A stretch of 64,000 nt of DNA from Littorina saxatilis. Its lineage: Eukaryota; Mollusca; Gastropoda; Littorinimorpha; Littorinidae. Under the pieces are notes generated by a model. That model searched no databases and was not told the DNA's origin. It worked only from the letters and a program-made list of their open reading frames with translations. Positions 12,511 to 24,118 of this stretch are shown piece after piece. Where the stretch lies: assembly GCF_037325665.1 (NCBI RefSeq), contig NC_090254.1, positions 35,440,788-35,504,787 of the forward strand. The letters are read 5' to 3'. How positions within the stretch are numbered: position 1 is the stretch's first letter; each line of letters starts with the position of its first letter. Both the position numbers and the translations under genes were made by a program.

Positions 12511-13536
12511 TTAGCGGTAAACGTTAAATTAACGTTAATTTAACGTTATATTATGGTTTTATTTTGGTTAAATTAACGTTTAATGTTAACGTTAATTTAA
12601 CGTTTATCTTGATGAGTAAACTAACCTAAATCTAACGTTAATTTAAGGTTCGCCATAAAACGTGAAAGAAACGTAGCCATAAAGCATAAAACTAACGTTA
12701 ATTTAACGTTACATTATGTTTTTTTTTAATTTGTTTTTTTTTTAACAAATACATTTTTTTGAAAGGTTTGTTTTTGATATATATGTCAATTAAAAAAAAA
12801 TTATATTTAAAAAAAAAAAAAAATTTTTGACATTTAAAAAAAAAAAGTTTCTTGTTCAAGTTGTTGCCACCACAACAATAACTTTTTTTTTTTTTTTTTT
12901 TTTTTTTGATTTTGCTTTGATTTTGAACGGTTATGTGTCAACGTTTATTTAACGTTTTTTTTAACGTTTCAGTGCAAACCGTTTTTTAATTGTTTTCGGG
13001 CAAACGTTAAATTAACGTTTGAAATTGGTTTGATTTTGAACGGTTATGTGTCAACGTTTATTTAACGTTTTTTTAACGTTTCAGTGCAAACCGTTTTTTA
13101 ATTGTTTTCGACCAAACGTTAAATTAACGTTTAAATATGGTTTGATATTGAACGGTTATGTGCTAACGTTTATTTAACGTTATTTTAACGTTTCAATGCA
13201 AACCGTTTTATATTGGTTTTCAGGCAAACGTTAAATTAACGTTAAAAAATGGTTTGATATTGAACGGTTATGTGTCAACGTTTATTTAACGTTATTTTAA
13301 CGTTTCAATGCAAACCGTTTTATATTGGTTTTCAGGCAAACGTTAAATTAACGTTTAAAAAAGGTTTGCCATGAAAACGGTTTGCTTGTTAACGTTAATT
13401 TAACGTTAATTTAACGTTTGCTTTATAACCGTTTTTCTGCTAACGTTAATTTAACGTTGATTTAACGTTTAATGCTAACCGTAAACCAAAATCTAACCAT
13501 GCAAACGTTAAATTAACGTTAAATTAACGTTAGCAT
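12511..13536 (-). repeat. Right arm array of TTAACGTTAA-type words (P1)
   Basis: A longer counterpart of the left arm. It contains a partly regular higher-order unit of about 118 bp: GAACGGTTATGTGTCAACG, then TTTATTTAACG, then CAAACCGTTTT, then AAACGTTAAATTAACG, repeated about four times between 12925 and 13365. The two arms are therefore of unequal length and different fine structure. Confidence 0.9.
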
Positions 13537-13546
13537 GCTATCAGGG

Positions 13547-14809
13547 TTACATCTGACCCTATAGAGGGACTAGTCTAAAAAGTCTTGTGAGTAACAAGGA
13601 GATTTATGTGAAATCGGTATTCCCCTGCTATAACCTTATGAATATTTATGAGTAGCACATGGACCAATCCCTGTGTAATGCCAGAGAAAGTTCCAGCTAG
13701 CTTAGCATGGATGATTTCCCCTTGACCTCGTTAGGTCACTCTCTTCTTTGTCTCGCTACAGACAACATCACTTTTGCTCTGTCTTTACCCTTGTCTTATC
13801 TTTCGTCCTTTCACTCCCACCCATCCCTATGTTTCAGGTATTTTTTTTTCCATGTTGCAATGCCAATTTTGCCCTTGTCATGATGTAATTATATTGCAAG
13901 CCATTATTGATGTCATTTCGCTGATTAAATTTTTTATTTTACTTGTACTTTTAGTTCCTGTCACTGGAATGAGTTAGCCTCTAACAGAGTGGTTGTTCAT
14001 GCCATAATTTTGCCCCTGGTTTATTACATTACAGGCCCTTATTAGCTCCTATTCACTTTTGATAATGAAAGTTTTTATTCTGCATGCTGTCAGGGTGTGC
14101 TGGCACCACCGTTAGAGCTTCAATGCAGTACCATTATTGCTTGGTCTGGAACCGAAACTTAAGCTATAGTCCACAGTTGCACCAGGACCCAGACTACTTC
14201 CTTTTCGCACTGAGCGGTTTTTGGGCTGAGCAGCCGGCGACTGTGGCATCTGGCATAAACATATCTCCAAAATAATTCTTTAAAACAATGAAAGCTAACG
14301 TTTCTGCCAAATAATTATTTTTCTTTGCGGAACAACCCCAAAAACCTTTATGGGCTATAGATTTTATAATGAAATTTAATTGTTGGTTGCGGAACAGCCC
14401 CAAAAGCTTTATGGACTCTCTAGATTTTACAATGAAATTTAATTGTTGGATTCCATAAGAATCCCCAACTAAATTAATTAACAGGTTTGGTAATTAACTA
14501 CCTATTCTTGAAAAACATTAGTAAGGTAAAGTAATGACAGAATTTAATAAAATAATTGTCACTTCGATGGCCTACTGCAGCAACACCACACATTTGGTTG
14601 TTTTTTGCTTGAATGTTAATTGTGTGGCCTGTGTTTCATCTGCCTTGTCTTCACTGATTACACATAAAATGAGAGAGAGAGGGAGAGAGAGAGAGAGAGA
14701 TGATGAGACTTTGTTTTACAAGGATAGAGGTTTAGGCTACGCCGCCTTTTCTTACAACCTAGCTGTCCTTACATCTAGATACTGTAATATATATTTTTAA
14801 TAAATGACA

Positions 14810-14866
<57 letters not shown>

Positions 14867-14870
14867 CACC
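13547..14870. other. Gene-poor interval
   Basis: No gene is supported. A 65-70 bp direct duplication is visible at about 14322-14450 (TTGCGGAACAGCCCCAAAAG with GATTTTATAATGAAATTTAA), and a (GA)n tract occupies 14670-14700 and 14813-14864. Confidence 0.5.
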
Positions 14871-14874
14871 TGTT

Positions 14875-15169
14875 TTTGGCTCACGTAAGTGTAGCCTATG
14901 CGATGATAAACTTTGTCTGTCTGTGCGTGCGTGCGTGTGTGTGTGTGTGTGTGATAGAAACTTTAACATTTCCGAGTCGATTACGTCTCGGTCAAAATTG
15001 TTTGACGTGTGTGATAGAAACTATTTGAAGACGTCACATTATGACGTAAGAGGGTTAGACGTCACGCAAAGGAATTACTGAAAGTCTCGGTCATTGTTAT
15101 TGTGAGCGGGCCGAGACTAGTTGGCAGATCCAGGGTCTCGCTTTCTTGCACAGTTTCACCTATGCTTAC

Positions 15170-15200
<31 letters not shown>

Positions 15201-15265
15201 CGGAGTGATTGAGTTTGTGTTACTGTTTGTCGATTTCTTACGTGAGCCTTGAAGGCTTCGCCTCT
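14875..15265 (-). mobile_element. Helentron-like non-autonomous repeat, family R4 (short copy)
   Basis: Read on the minus strand it starts CAAGAGGCGAAGCCTTCAAG and carries subterminal inverted repeats, GGCTCACGTAAG near the start and CTTACGTGAGCC near the end. Two (CA)n tracts lie inside. Both ends are found again at 28963-29060 and 31790-31933, where other elements separate them. Confidence 0.7.
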
Positions 15266-16904
15266 TGTATGTACATGTATATGAAATAAGTATACATGTA
15301 CAACTGAAAAGAGGCACAAAGACCAGACTGAAGCTGCTGATTTTATTTTTACAGAGTTTTAACAAAGCAGCAACAAGTAATACAAATGGTACATGTACCT
15401 AATTAAAATAAGAAAACTTAAAAGGAAAGAGCAACATAGATGTCCCATTACAATTTTTGTTTGCAAAGTTGATCAAAAGTCATACAAATAATACAATGTC
15501 AGTGATTTTGATTACTTATTTGTTCATGACATATTGACAGTGTTCCATTTTTATGCTAATTAAGCATTCACTTTATACATGCATCTAAAAGAGCATTTTC
15601 CAATAGTCAACACATTACCAAACAAATGTGATTTGTGCATCCATTTCCAAACAGGTTTTACAGTAAAATGACTACAATAGACAATTTCTGGAAATAACTC
15701 TGTTACGAGTTTCATGGGCTGTGGGACTTAGGTTGTGCCGAATGAATCAGAGTAAAAGCTTATAAACATGGCAGCTTTGAATTTTGAGCTTGAATGCGCA
15801 TTTTTTTTAAAGAAGAAAAAAAAGGTTTATATGGTGAACTTTTCCATTTATACCCACTCTATATCATAGATGAGTTTTCTAATGAACACGTGCATCGAAG
15901 GATCATTATTCAATTTGCTGCTAACTTCATGCCTCCACTGATTAGTGTCAGTGTTGATGAGCTATATTTAGCCACATGATCAAAACTTGCCCCAGCTTCT
16001 CGAGGCGTATCTCTTCCACTGTCCAGATATAAAAACCCAACAGAGTTACAAGAAATGAAGAAATTTGGTATCGCACCAATTTTTTTTCTGAAGTGAATTT
16101 CGTCAATTTACATTTTCTAAAAACATGAATTGTTTATTTTAATAAGACTTTATACTGCACCCAAGGGTGATTATAAATGTCATGTGCCACAGTAGAGAAG
16201 GGATCATTTTCAAATCAAATGTGCAGACTGCTGTTACAGTGCTCACTCAAATATTAATTTTCTGTGACAGGTTTACTACTACAATACGGTAAGCATAGTG
16301 CTATGATAAAACTCTTGTCAGACACAAGATTCTCAAAACCTTTTGTACAGACTGAACTACAGTATTATATCTAAGACTACTTTTGAGAAATGACCTCTGC
16401 ACACAATGGATGATTACATAGAGACTGTAAAGAAACAGATATTAGATAAAAAAAAAAAATATATATATATAACCTTGAGATATGCAGTTTTGCAAAAAAA
16501 CACCCGTGAGATGTTTTTCTTCTTTCAATTTTGACTTTGTGACCAAACTCACATCTGTTGCCTGCATATTCAAATGTTTCTCTTACTTTTAAGTTGTAGA
16601 AATAAAATATGAAAACCAGAAAGAGGCTAATGTAAAATGAGTACAAGAACTGAATCATTGCTAAAGTATATATATATCAATGCTACTACACATCATAATT
16701 GTACTTACACAGGTTATACATGAGCAAACAATAGGGAACAGTGTGCATGACCAAAAGTGTCATGAAAGTGAATTAATTTATCAATCATGTTTTCAGATTG
16801 CTTCATGTGAATTATGCATGTAAATACATGTACAGTTTAATCTTTTATCTGATCAGAAAAAAGCCTTAAAAAAAAAGCTTTTGTAAAGACTGTCCCGCCA
16901 GGTA
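15266..16904. other. Gene-poor interval
   Basis: AT-rich DNA with short open frames only. A 61-codon frame at 15794-15979 has no recognisable feature. Nothing else is supported. Confidence 0.4.
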
Positions 16905-17665
16905 CACTTTCAGCTAAGTAAACTTTTCTTCAAGGCACAGTCCTTCCCATGTAAATAATTTGGCTGATCATCTCAGATCTGTCCAAGTTTTTACATGCGA
17001 TAAAGCCATCCCTCCACTTAAAAACATACCAAAATCCAACTGCCTGGAGCTTCAAGTAAAGGGTGGAGATTTTTTTTATGAATATTGACACTAATGGCAT
17101 GTTACAAAATTAATTCATAAAAAATGCCCACCCTGCACAGAAAACAGCAATGAGCGCTTTTGCTGCTAGCCCTGCTTACCTCCCCTGGCGCGAGCGCTAG
17201 AGGACACGGGTGAAAAATCGCTTCTTTGCGATGTGTAAATCTGTACTTTTCTATTCTATTCTGCAGCTTAGGTAACTGCGCATATAAGTCTTCATTGTTT
17301 TTTCAATTTGTTGTGTCGAGGTATGTCCGAATCATATGCTACCCATATTTTACACATGGCGCAGTTACCTAAGCTGCAGAAATTAAATAGAAAAGTACCG
17401 ATTTACACATCGCAAAGAAGCAATTTTTCACCCGTGTCCTCTAGCGCTCGCGCCAGGGAGGTAAGACGGCTTCTCTCCCTTGGGCCAAGGGAGGTGACCA
17501 ATGCTAGCAGCAAAACCGCTCATTAAGGCTGCTGAATGTTGGTGTCACGTCCAAATGGAGGGATATTGTTATCCCACGTAAAAGCCTGGCCAAATCTGAG
17601 ATGGTGAACCCAATTGTTTGCACGGGAAGTGTATTTCCGTCCCTTGCAAAAGTTTCCTAACGACA
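16905..17665. repeat. Long imperfect inverted repeat (about 320-380 bp arms)
   Basis: The left arm, 16905-17290, is matched in reverse by 17345-17660. The inner 120 bp is nearly perfect: CGCTAGAGGACACGGGTGAA is opposed by TTCACCCGTGTCCTCTAGCG, and GCAGCTTAGGTAACTGCGC by GCGCAGTTACCTAAGCTGC. The outer parts drift (CATCTCAGATCTGTCCAAG against CATCTCAGATTTGGCCAGG). The start, CAAGGCACAGTCCTTCCC, resembles the ends of the TTAA-flanked family at 20654 and 26356, so a foldback MITE of that superfamily is likely. Confidence 0.75.
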
Positions 17666-18634
17666 TATATTGTTTTAGCTTTTGTTAACAACTAAGGCCT
17701 CTTAATTATAAAGTATGAGTGCATGGATGGGCCTTTTGACAATCACTCATATATATTTTTTTTAGGAAACATCTGTTTTATTTATAATCATCAATACACT
17801 TACTTCGCTGAAAAATAGCTGTTACATTTCTCTACAGCATATGTGGGTTGGATAAGCAGCAATTCAAACCTCCACCTATAAAACCAGCTGAAATACATAT
17901 AAATAAAAAGAAGACACGCCAGTAACCAGGTAAGGTACTTGTTTTGATCAAGATTTCGGCAGATAAACTGTTCTCATTGGTTGACTCCAGCCGTAAGATC
18001 ATTTTATGATACAACAAAAACACTGAAAAACATTCTGCATCTGCAGTTTCTGACTGCCATTACAGCCGAAGGCGAACAGTCTTCATTCAACTGACATGCA
18101 TGAGCTGAGAACTGTCATGTTGCTATGTTCAGTAAAAACAACTTGGGCTATAAAGAGCGACAAGGAAACAAACAAAGAAGCAATTTCAAGTTGTTGTTTT
18201 TCTCTTGCTTTTAAATCTTTACAATATCTGTTTAAATCCTTCAAACATACAAGCATAGACATATAATCTAAATATAGATACCTGATACAAGAAATCATAG
18301 TAATGTTAACGTCGTTCTATTGATCTTTAAAGTACATTGTATACTAAAAAGATAAACAATAGACACAAAATAATGAAGCATGATCCAATTGCTTGTGATG
18401 TTGCCTCTTTGAAGATGGCAGGATTCAAAGAACTGTTCGTTTTGTCTATAATCAAACCTTCCATTGAAGTTAAACATGAAGACATGTAAATCAGTATCAC
18501 ATCAAGGCTAAAACATTTACTTCTCATAACTCGGACAAAATTAGAAAATAAAAACTGTGTTTTATTCCCTATAAATATGACATCATTGCCGTTATATCCC
18601 GGGGTAATCATGCAGGCACCAACAACAACATCTG
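17666..18634. other. Gene-poor interval
   Basis: No coding or repeat structure is supported beyond short unrelated open frames. Confidence 0.35.
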
Positions 18635-18685
18635 GTATGGCCCTTCGTGGTCGGCTGGGCGTTAAGCAAACAAACAAACAAACAA
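18635..18685 (+). mobile_element. 5'-truncated tRNA-derived SINE (family S3)
   Basis: The last 50 bp of the SINE seen whole at 29545-29855, from TATGGCCCTTCGTGGTCGG to the (CAAA)n tail. It is flanked by near-identical direct repeats, AACAACAACATCTGG and AACAACAAAATCTGG, as expected for LINE-driven insertion. Confidence 0.75.
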
Positions 18686-20204
18686 CAAAATCTGGACTGA
18701 ATGGATCTCAAAACAAACATGTGCTCACAGTTCGTGAAATAGTCCTAACATGGCTGAAACAATTTTAGTTTTTTGTTTTCTTCTCCTTTTTTTTTTTATC
18801 TTAAAGAAAACTGATGCCGCACACACAAAGTCAAATTAATGGATCAATGCAGCACAAACAAATAGGGTTATAAGCGTGCTCTTAAAAAAAGTAAAAGATG
18901 ACGGATTCGGTGGACGATTACACTGTAAGACAAAGCCAGAAACAGTGTCATGAGAATTTCTATACAAAGTTCCGAGAATACGCACTTTTGATAGATAATA
19001 TTTCTGTGAAAGCGTTGACCTTGAGATTTGATAAAGGTCGATCAACGTTTGCACGCAAATAAGGATGAGGATGGAGAATGCACTAAGTTTATAAGGTCTA
19101 GCAAAAAAAACCACACCACACAACTAAAATTAAAAAAACACCACCACCACCACAAACAACAACAACAACTTATGAGAAATGTACAAATTTGTCAAATAAA
19201 GATCAGTTGTCCACGCCGCTGTTCGGATGGGACTGCACAATTTACGAAAATCAATGAAACATACATTTTGTGAAGCTGAATACAGGCTCTCGACAGTCTT
19301 TGAAGTTTCAAAGCTAATCAAGATATGTAATAGGGAAAACTACAAATATAAAAAAATATTAAAAAAATGCCGAACTTCCGACTAAACCCGCCTTGATTGT
19401 TTTCACCGAAGGCAATTCAAGGAGGAACAACTATTTGTTTTGATTGAGGTCATCGGCCTCTGAGAGTATGACATAGTTTCTCCAAGCTCTGCTTTAAAAG
19501 TGTCTGGGAAAGCTTTATTTCACAATATAATACTTTAAAAGGTAGAGGCAGTGGCAGGTACGACCGGCCGGCTCAAATTGCTCAGAGTTTAGAGTGACCT
19601 CATTGCTGAAGAGACAATAAGTTATAGCAACAACAAACGTACATGTGTTTTTCTTCTTCTCGTTTTTCTTTTACATACCTCGTTCTGAGGAAGAACATAC
19701 AGGACTATTTCGACCATTGGTGGCCGTACATCAGCAATTTCATGAACTTCCTCGACTAGAGCAATGGCCGTCGCCACATTGCCATTGGTTTAGACGGGAC
19801 ACAAGAAACTTTCAACACGTATTTTTCCAAGGGAGACAGCATTCAGGTGTCTCGCAAAAGCGAACATCCGACAACAACATCAGTCAATGAGCAGAATGAT
19901 ACAATCACGTAATAACAACGCCGAAGCTATTATAGGCATAATTCGAATCATTGTTGACAACGGAAGAAAACAAATGGCTTAAAGGCTGCCCTTTACGTAG
20001 CGTTCATTAATTAATTCCTATTGTTTACATGTGCCAATAATGTTATAAAACTGTACCTAAGGGGATATAATAACGATTGGCTGTAGCTTTCGAACACAGA
20101 AAAAATTATTTCAGTATTGCAAAGTGGTGTTGATAGTGTCGAATGTAAACAGAACAGTCTCAAAGTGAAAGTGGATGTTTTCCGGAAATTGCGAAGTTAA
20201 CAAG
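18686..20204. other. Gene-poor interval
   Basis: No gene or repeat is supported. An 81-codon open frame at 19645-19890 has no motif and no credible splice context. Confidence 0.35.
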
Positions 20205-20365
20205 AATACAGAAAAGCGCGCTTTCCTGCTTAGCACAATACGCTACCGCGCTAATCTGGCGTGTCAGTCAATATCACTACGTTTTGCACGTGGAAGGTGA
20301 GCGATTTCCTTCACGCGGGGATTGACGAAGCTGTACTGTCTGTGTTGACGGTCTAAAAATAGCCC
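20205..20365 (-). mobile_element. Diverged fragment of family R1
   Basis: CAGAAAAGCGCGCTTTCCTG...ACGCTACCGCGCTA parallels the internal segment of R1 at 36910-37010 (CAGAAAAGCGTGCTATCC...). It is diverged and lacks both ends. Confidence 0.5.
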
Positions 20366-20653
20366 AAGTCCTGGAGAACTGTTGCTAAACATAGCAATAA
20401 ACTTTATAAAGAATTAATTATTTCTCGTAATTGGTAAGGACTTCAAACCTAAAACTTTGCAGGAAGCTTAATTTATACATTCCCGCAACGATGGGAAAAG
20501 CCCTGGAAGTAATTAAAATTATTAAATAGGACTATGTCAGCCTTTAAAGAGACATGAAATCTTTCAGTCAATCTGTCGACCTATGACATCGAAATGACGG
20601 AACCCACTTGATCAGTCTTTATAGAGTCATGGTCGGCTCGCCGAAAATGCCGA

Positions 20654-21300
20654 CAGTTAAAGGCACACTAAGCCTCCCGTAAACCATCACAGATACTGTC
20701 AGGCTTTTACACACAGTACAAACACCCTTTCGTTTAAACGGGGCCCGGTAGCTCAGTTGGTAGAGCATTGGACTTGTGATCGGAAGGTCGCAGGTTCGAG
20801 TTCGGGCCGGGACGGACACGGGTCAACTTTATGTGCAGACCCAGAGACGGAAGCCATGTCCCACCCCCGTGTCATCACAATGGCACGTAAAAGACCTTGG
20901 TCATTATGCCATTAGTGCAGGTGGCTGAATACACCTAAACACGCAGACACCTGGGTAGCGCGACTCCGTTGCTGCTAGCTTTCCACTGGGAGGAAGCGAC
21001 CCGAATTTCCCAGCGACGGGACAATAAAGTAATGAAATGAAATAAAACACTCGTCGCTTGCAGAACATCCTAGGTGCCCTACGTAAAGAGCGAGCAATTT
21101 TCAAAGAATTAATTTTTGCGTGGCCAGCCGGATTGTTTGGTATCACAATCGGGCGCCTCGTTTTGGCGCTAGACCTAACTTTTAAAATCTAAATAATAAA
21201 TTGACAGCTTGTTACACAAACATTCTTAAATCATAAAAGAAATATTTTTTTCATCAAGACTGACAAGATCAGTACAATTCGAAGTTTTGAAAGTTTGAAA
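20654..21300 (+). mobile_element. TTAA-flanked TIR element (Kolobok-like), split by a SINE
   Basis: It begins TTAA then AGGCACACTAAGCCTCCCG and matches the inverse of 27400 back through 26750. The 3' limit is not visible. Kolobok-superfamily elements use TTAA targets and ends beginning AGG/GGG, which fits, but no transposase is present, so the superfamily is inference. Confidence 0.55.
20740..21044 (+). mobile_element. tRNA-derived SINE (family S1)
   Basis: The head carries an A box (TAGCTCAGTTGGTAGAGC) and a B box (GGTTCGAGTTC) in tRNA spacing, followed by about 230 bp of unrelated body and an AT-rich tail with AATGAAATGAAATAAAAC. The flanking AAAC is duplicated. The anticodon-loop position reads TGT. 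It is inserted in the TTAA-flanked element, whose sequence resumes at once after the SINE. Confidence 0.8.
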
Positions 21301-21777
21301 CAAAAAACAAGTCGCGTGAAGCGATATTTCACGCGATATTATTACCCAATATTGACTGACGGACTGTGTGATGATATCTTCTGGTATGGTCTGTTGTATC
21401 ATCAACATCAATGTCATTCTGTACGAGAAAATGACTTACTATCAACATGTTTTGTTGTGTAAACGGAAAAAAAAACCGTGCTTAGAATTCCCAGAGGGGA
21501 AAGAGATCGTCAAGTGTAGGCGGCAACACTGCAGATACATTTATTCTGAACTGTACAGTCCCAAGTAAAATATCCAAGTGGTAAGAAAACAAGACGCTTG
21601 AAAAGCTCAGCAAGTCACATGGTGATAGTGTTTGTTGGGAGTTTGAACTTCTTCTTCTGCGTTCGACGGTTGTGTCTAGGGTCGTAGTTCCGCTGCTGTC
21701 GTGAACTGGAACGTCGCTTTCAGGTCTTCTGACGTTCCCCAGAGGGGATTTTGAACAAAACTTTAAAGAAACACAAC

Positions 21778-21891
21778 ATGAAGTTATGGTTCCTGCTGAT
21801 AACACTGCATCTCAGTCAAGCCTTGAACGAGTTACACACACTTCACCTATGTTGTAGGGCCTATGTCAGAGGTCTAAACATAGCCCTGTGA
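21778..21891 (+). CDS. Short ORF with a signal-peptide-like start (37 aa)
   Basis: ATG at 21778 opens MKLWFLLITLHLSQALNE, with a basic residue, a hydrophobic core and small residues near a plausible cleavage after SQA, as in secreted-protein first exons. The frame ends at TGA 21889-21891 after 37 codons. No strong donor follows the signal region; a weak GTTACA site lies at about 21830. It could be the first exon of a secreted protein, a micropeptide, or chance. No known family is recognised. Confidence 0.25.
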   Translation: MKLWFLLITLHLSQALNELHTLHLCCRAYVRGLNIAL

Positions 21892-22783
21892 ATATAATTA
21901 TACGAGATTGAAAATGGAGAGGAAATGGCATTTGCATGGCTTTTTGCTGAGGGCAGAAATGGATTCAGTGACATGCAAGAGACAGAAAAATATGGTGTTC
22001 AATGTACGTGTACTTGCGAAACAGACTTTACAGTAGACTCTCGGTTCAGAAAAGATATGATGTAAGCCCATATTTGCTTCAGTCAGCAGAAGCATATGAC
22101 AAGTTACTTCTCAGACAAGATGCATCAATCTACATGAAAATCCGATCTCCATTTGCAATTGGAAGACAAAGTAGAATTTTGTGCAAAGGATACTAATAAT
22201 ATTAATACCACTTCATCTTTGCATGACAGCTCTTACATGTTCATGAAGAACATTCGAGGGACAACTGCTTACTTTCACATGCATCATCACTGCTTCTTTT
22301 ATTAAACACGGCTTCGACCCCTGTTGATTTTAATCAACCAAATTTCTTGTAGGCCTACATACTATTATTGGAAGGGCGCTGGTTAGAACTGTGCGACGCT
22401 TAGTTTTCGAGATAGGTGTGACTGACGAAGAACAGGACGTCACATTCCAAAATATAAGCACGACTATCAGTGTTGCAGGTGGAAGCCGCTGAGGTTGCAT
22501 TTCTTCGGGAGGTTTCCGCAAAAATAGATATTACACGATTTGCGCGAAACAGTTGAGAAGCAGACGATCTCTGTTTGTATGATAACGATTCACTTGCAAA
22601 CTAAAGTATACAATTTGGTGTGTCAGTGGTAAATGTAAATAGAAATGTGTAATACAGACAAAGCAAACAAATATAATGCAGGGCCGCTCACAAGAAATAA
22701 CGGTTTTAGGTGTGACGAAAAAAATAACAGGGCCTGAGTACGGTGATAAATATAAGACTTATTTTACAACCATTTGAAAAATA
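21892..22783. other. Repeat-derived interval sharing blocks with 28660-28960 and 31935-31985
   Basis: Blocks 22370-22420 (GCGCTGGTTAGAACTGTGCG, CTTAGTTTTCGAGATAGG) and 22680-22783 (CAAGAAATAACGGTTTTAGG, ACAGGGCCTGAGTACGGTG) recur inverted to the right of the zinc-finger element. The second block is uninterrupted here but split by family R4 at 28963-31933, so it serves as the empty site. Confidence 0.6.
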
Positions 22784-24118
22784 CACTGCCGAACTAAAGT
22801 TAAGGGCCAGAAGAAGAATCATCTCTCATAACACAACAAATCAAAGCAACACCTTCAACCCTTGAAATGTTTTAATACGACATGTAACCGTTCGAGTCAT
22901 GTAAACAAAATCATCAACAAAGAAATTTCATTTGCGCAGCAACCGTCGGAAGTACCCCATGCCCACCCCCCTTTCGAAAAGTGGCAAGAAAGTTCTGTCA
23001 GTTTGTTCAAGTTCAGTAACGGGTGTGGCCACCCCGGGCTGCAAGGCATTCACCGATCCGTGAGCGCATTGAGTTTACATGGTTCTGGAGCATCTGTTGA
23101 GGGATTGCCGTCCACTCCTGCTGCAGGAATCGGAAGAGCTGGTCCACATCAGCAGGTGGGGGGTGATTGTCCCTCACCCGGCGTCCAATGATGTCCCAGA
23201 GGTGTTCTATGGGCGCCAAGTCGGGGGATCGGGCTGGCCAGTTCATCCTCACAATCTGCTGACGCTGCAGAACATCTTGGACCACCCTAGCGCGATGAGG
23301 GGTCGCGTTATCGTCTTGGAGCATAGCGCCGGCACCCATGGCTTGCAGTGTAGGGATGATTTGAGGCCTCACGATTTCATCCCTGTACCGCACGCCGGTA
23401 AGATTGCCTCTAATACGGTACAGGGGGGTCCTCCCGTGCAGATGGAAGCCAGCCCACACCATAACTGAACCGCCTCCATACCTGTCATGTTCCTGGACAC
23501 AGGCATCGATGAAACGTTCACCCGGACGTCTCCAAGCGCGTATGCGGGCATTACAGGAAGAGAGAGAGAACCGGGACTCGTCTGTAAAGAGTACCCTGCC
23601 CCACTGCTGTCTGTTCCAACGCCGATGGTTGCGGCAGAACGCCATTCTGGCCCGGCGATGACGTGGTGTGAGGGGCGGACGGACGACAGTTCTCCTTGAG
23701 TGCAGGCGCACCTCACGCAGACGACGGGTCACAGTCATGCGACTGATGGTGACGTTGGTAGCGGCCCTGAAGTTGCCTATCAACGTCCTGCGGGTGTTGG
23801 TTCGGTTACGTAGAGCCAAGAGCTGGAGGTAGCAATCGTCTCTTCGATCTGTTCATCTTGGGCGCCCAGACCGAGGTCGCTCAGCAGCACTTCCGGTAGT
23901 CTGGAAGCGTTGGTGGAGCCGCTGAATAACAGAGTGGCTCACTCCTAGCCGTCTGGACACTTCTCTGCCAGACACCCCGACCTGCAGCCATCCCAGCGCC
24001 CGTCCTCGATCCAATGTTGTCAGTTTCGTTCTTGGAGGCATGCTTACTCAGAGCTCTGGTGCGCGCCCCTAGCCCTAAATACCCATTCCTGTGCAACTTT
24101 CGTTGAGGAGTTTTCAGT
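22784..24118 (-). mobile_element. Tc1-like DNA transposon
   Basis: A 1.33 kb unit flanked by TA (22782-22783 and about 24118-24119) that contains a Tc1-type transposase gene filling most of its length. The left end CACTGCCGAACTAAAGTTAAG is typical in style, and the right end is less clear (inverse starts CTGAAAACTCC). The left flank is recognisable host repeat that continues uninterrupted in the related copy near 28900, which fixes that border. Size fits intact Tc1 elements (about 1.3 kb). Confidence 0.8.
23013..24041 (-). pseudogene. Tc1-like transposase, DD34E, one in-frame stop
   Basis: Cut-and-paste transposase of the Tc1/mariner superfamily. Residues 1-62 from ATG at 24041 form the paired-type helix-turn-helix DNA-binding region (GREVSRRLGVSHSVIQRLHQ; GRPR motif at the end). 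After one TGA at 23853-23855 the frame continues unbroken to 23013 with the catalytic domain: TDESRF holds the first Asp, LQDDNATPHRA the second, and PDLAPIEHLWD the Glu, with exactly 34 residues between second Asp and Glu. The total of about 342 codons is the family's normal length. The TGA lies in the linker and is a single CGA-to-TGA type change, so the copy is young. Family assignment is confident. Confidence 0.9.

Larger units (their letters stand above)
3820..13546. mobile_element. 9.7 kb foldback-type element with palindrome-array terminal inverted repeats, family P1
   Basis: The left end reads CCCAGATAGCATGCTAACG and the right end is its near-exact inverse, ending GCATGCTATCAGGG. Each end continues inward as an array of AACGTTAA-type words, about 420 bp on the left and 1,025 bp on the right. 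The flanking dinucleotide is TT on both sides. The interior has no recognisable transposase. It holds a Helentron-like insert (6838-7862), exon-like repeats (7882-9088), a Ser/Thr-rich tandem region (11170-11770) and many microsatellites. Whether the whole 9.7 kb moved as a unit, or two short elements bracket host DNA, cannot be decided here; the matched end sequences favour a single unit. Confidence 0.65.

Noticed and set aside
18295-18677. Minus-strand ORF of 116 codons
   Set aside because: It overlaps the SINE tail at its start, shows no domain and has no splice context.
20740-20820. A genuine tRNA gene
   Set aside because: A and B boxes are present but the anticodon stem has a mismatch, the T arm is imperfect, and 230 bp of SINE body follows; it is a SINE head.
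23079-23716. Alternative-frame ORFs over the transposase
   Set aside because: GC-rich shadow frames; the DD34E frame is unambiguous.
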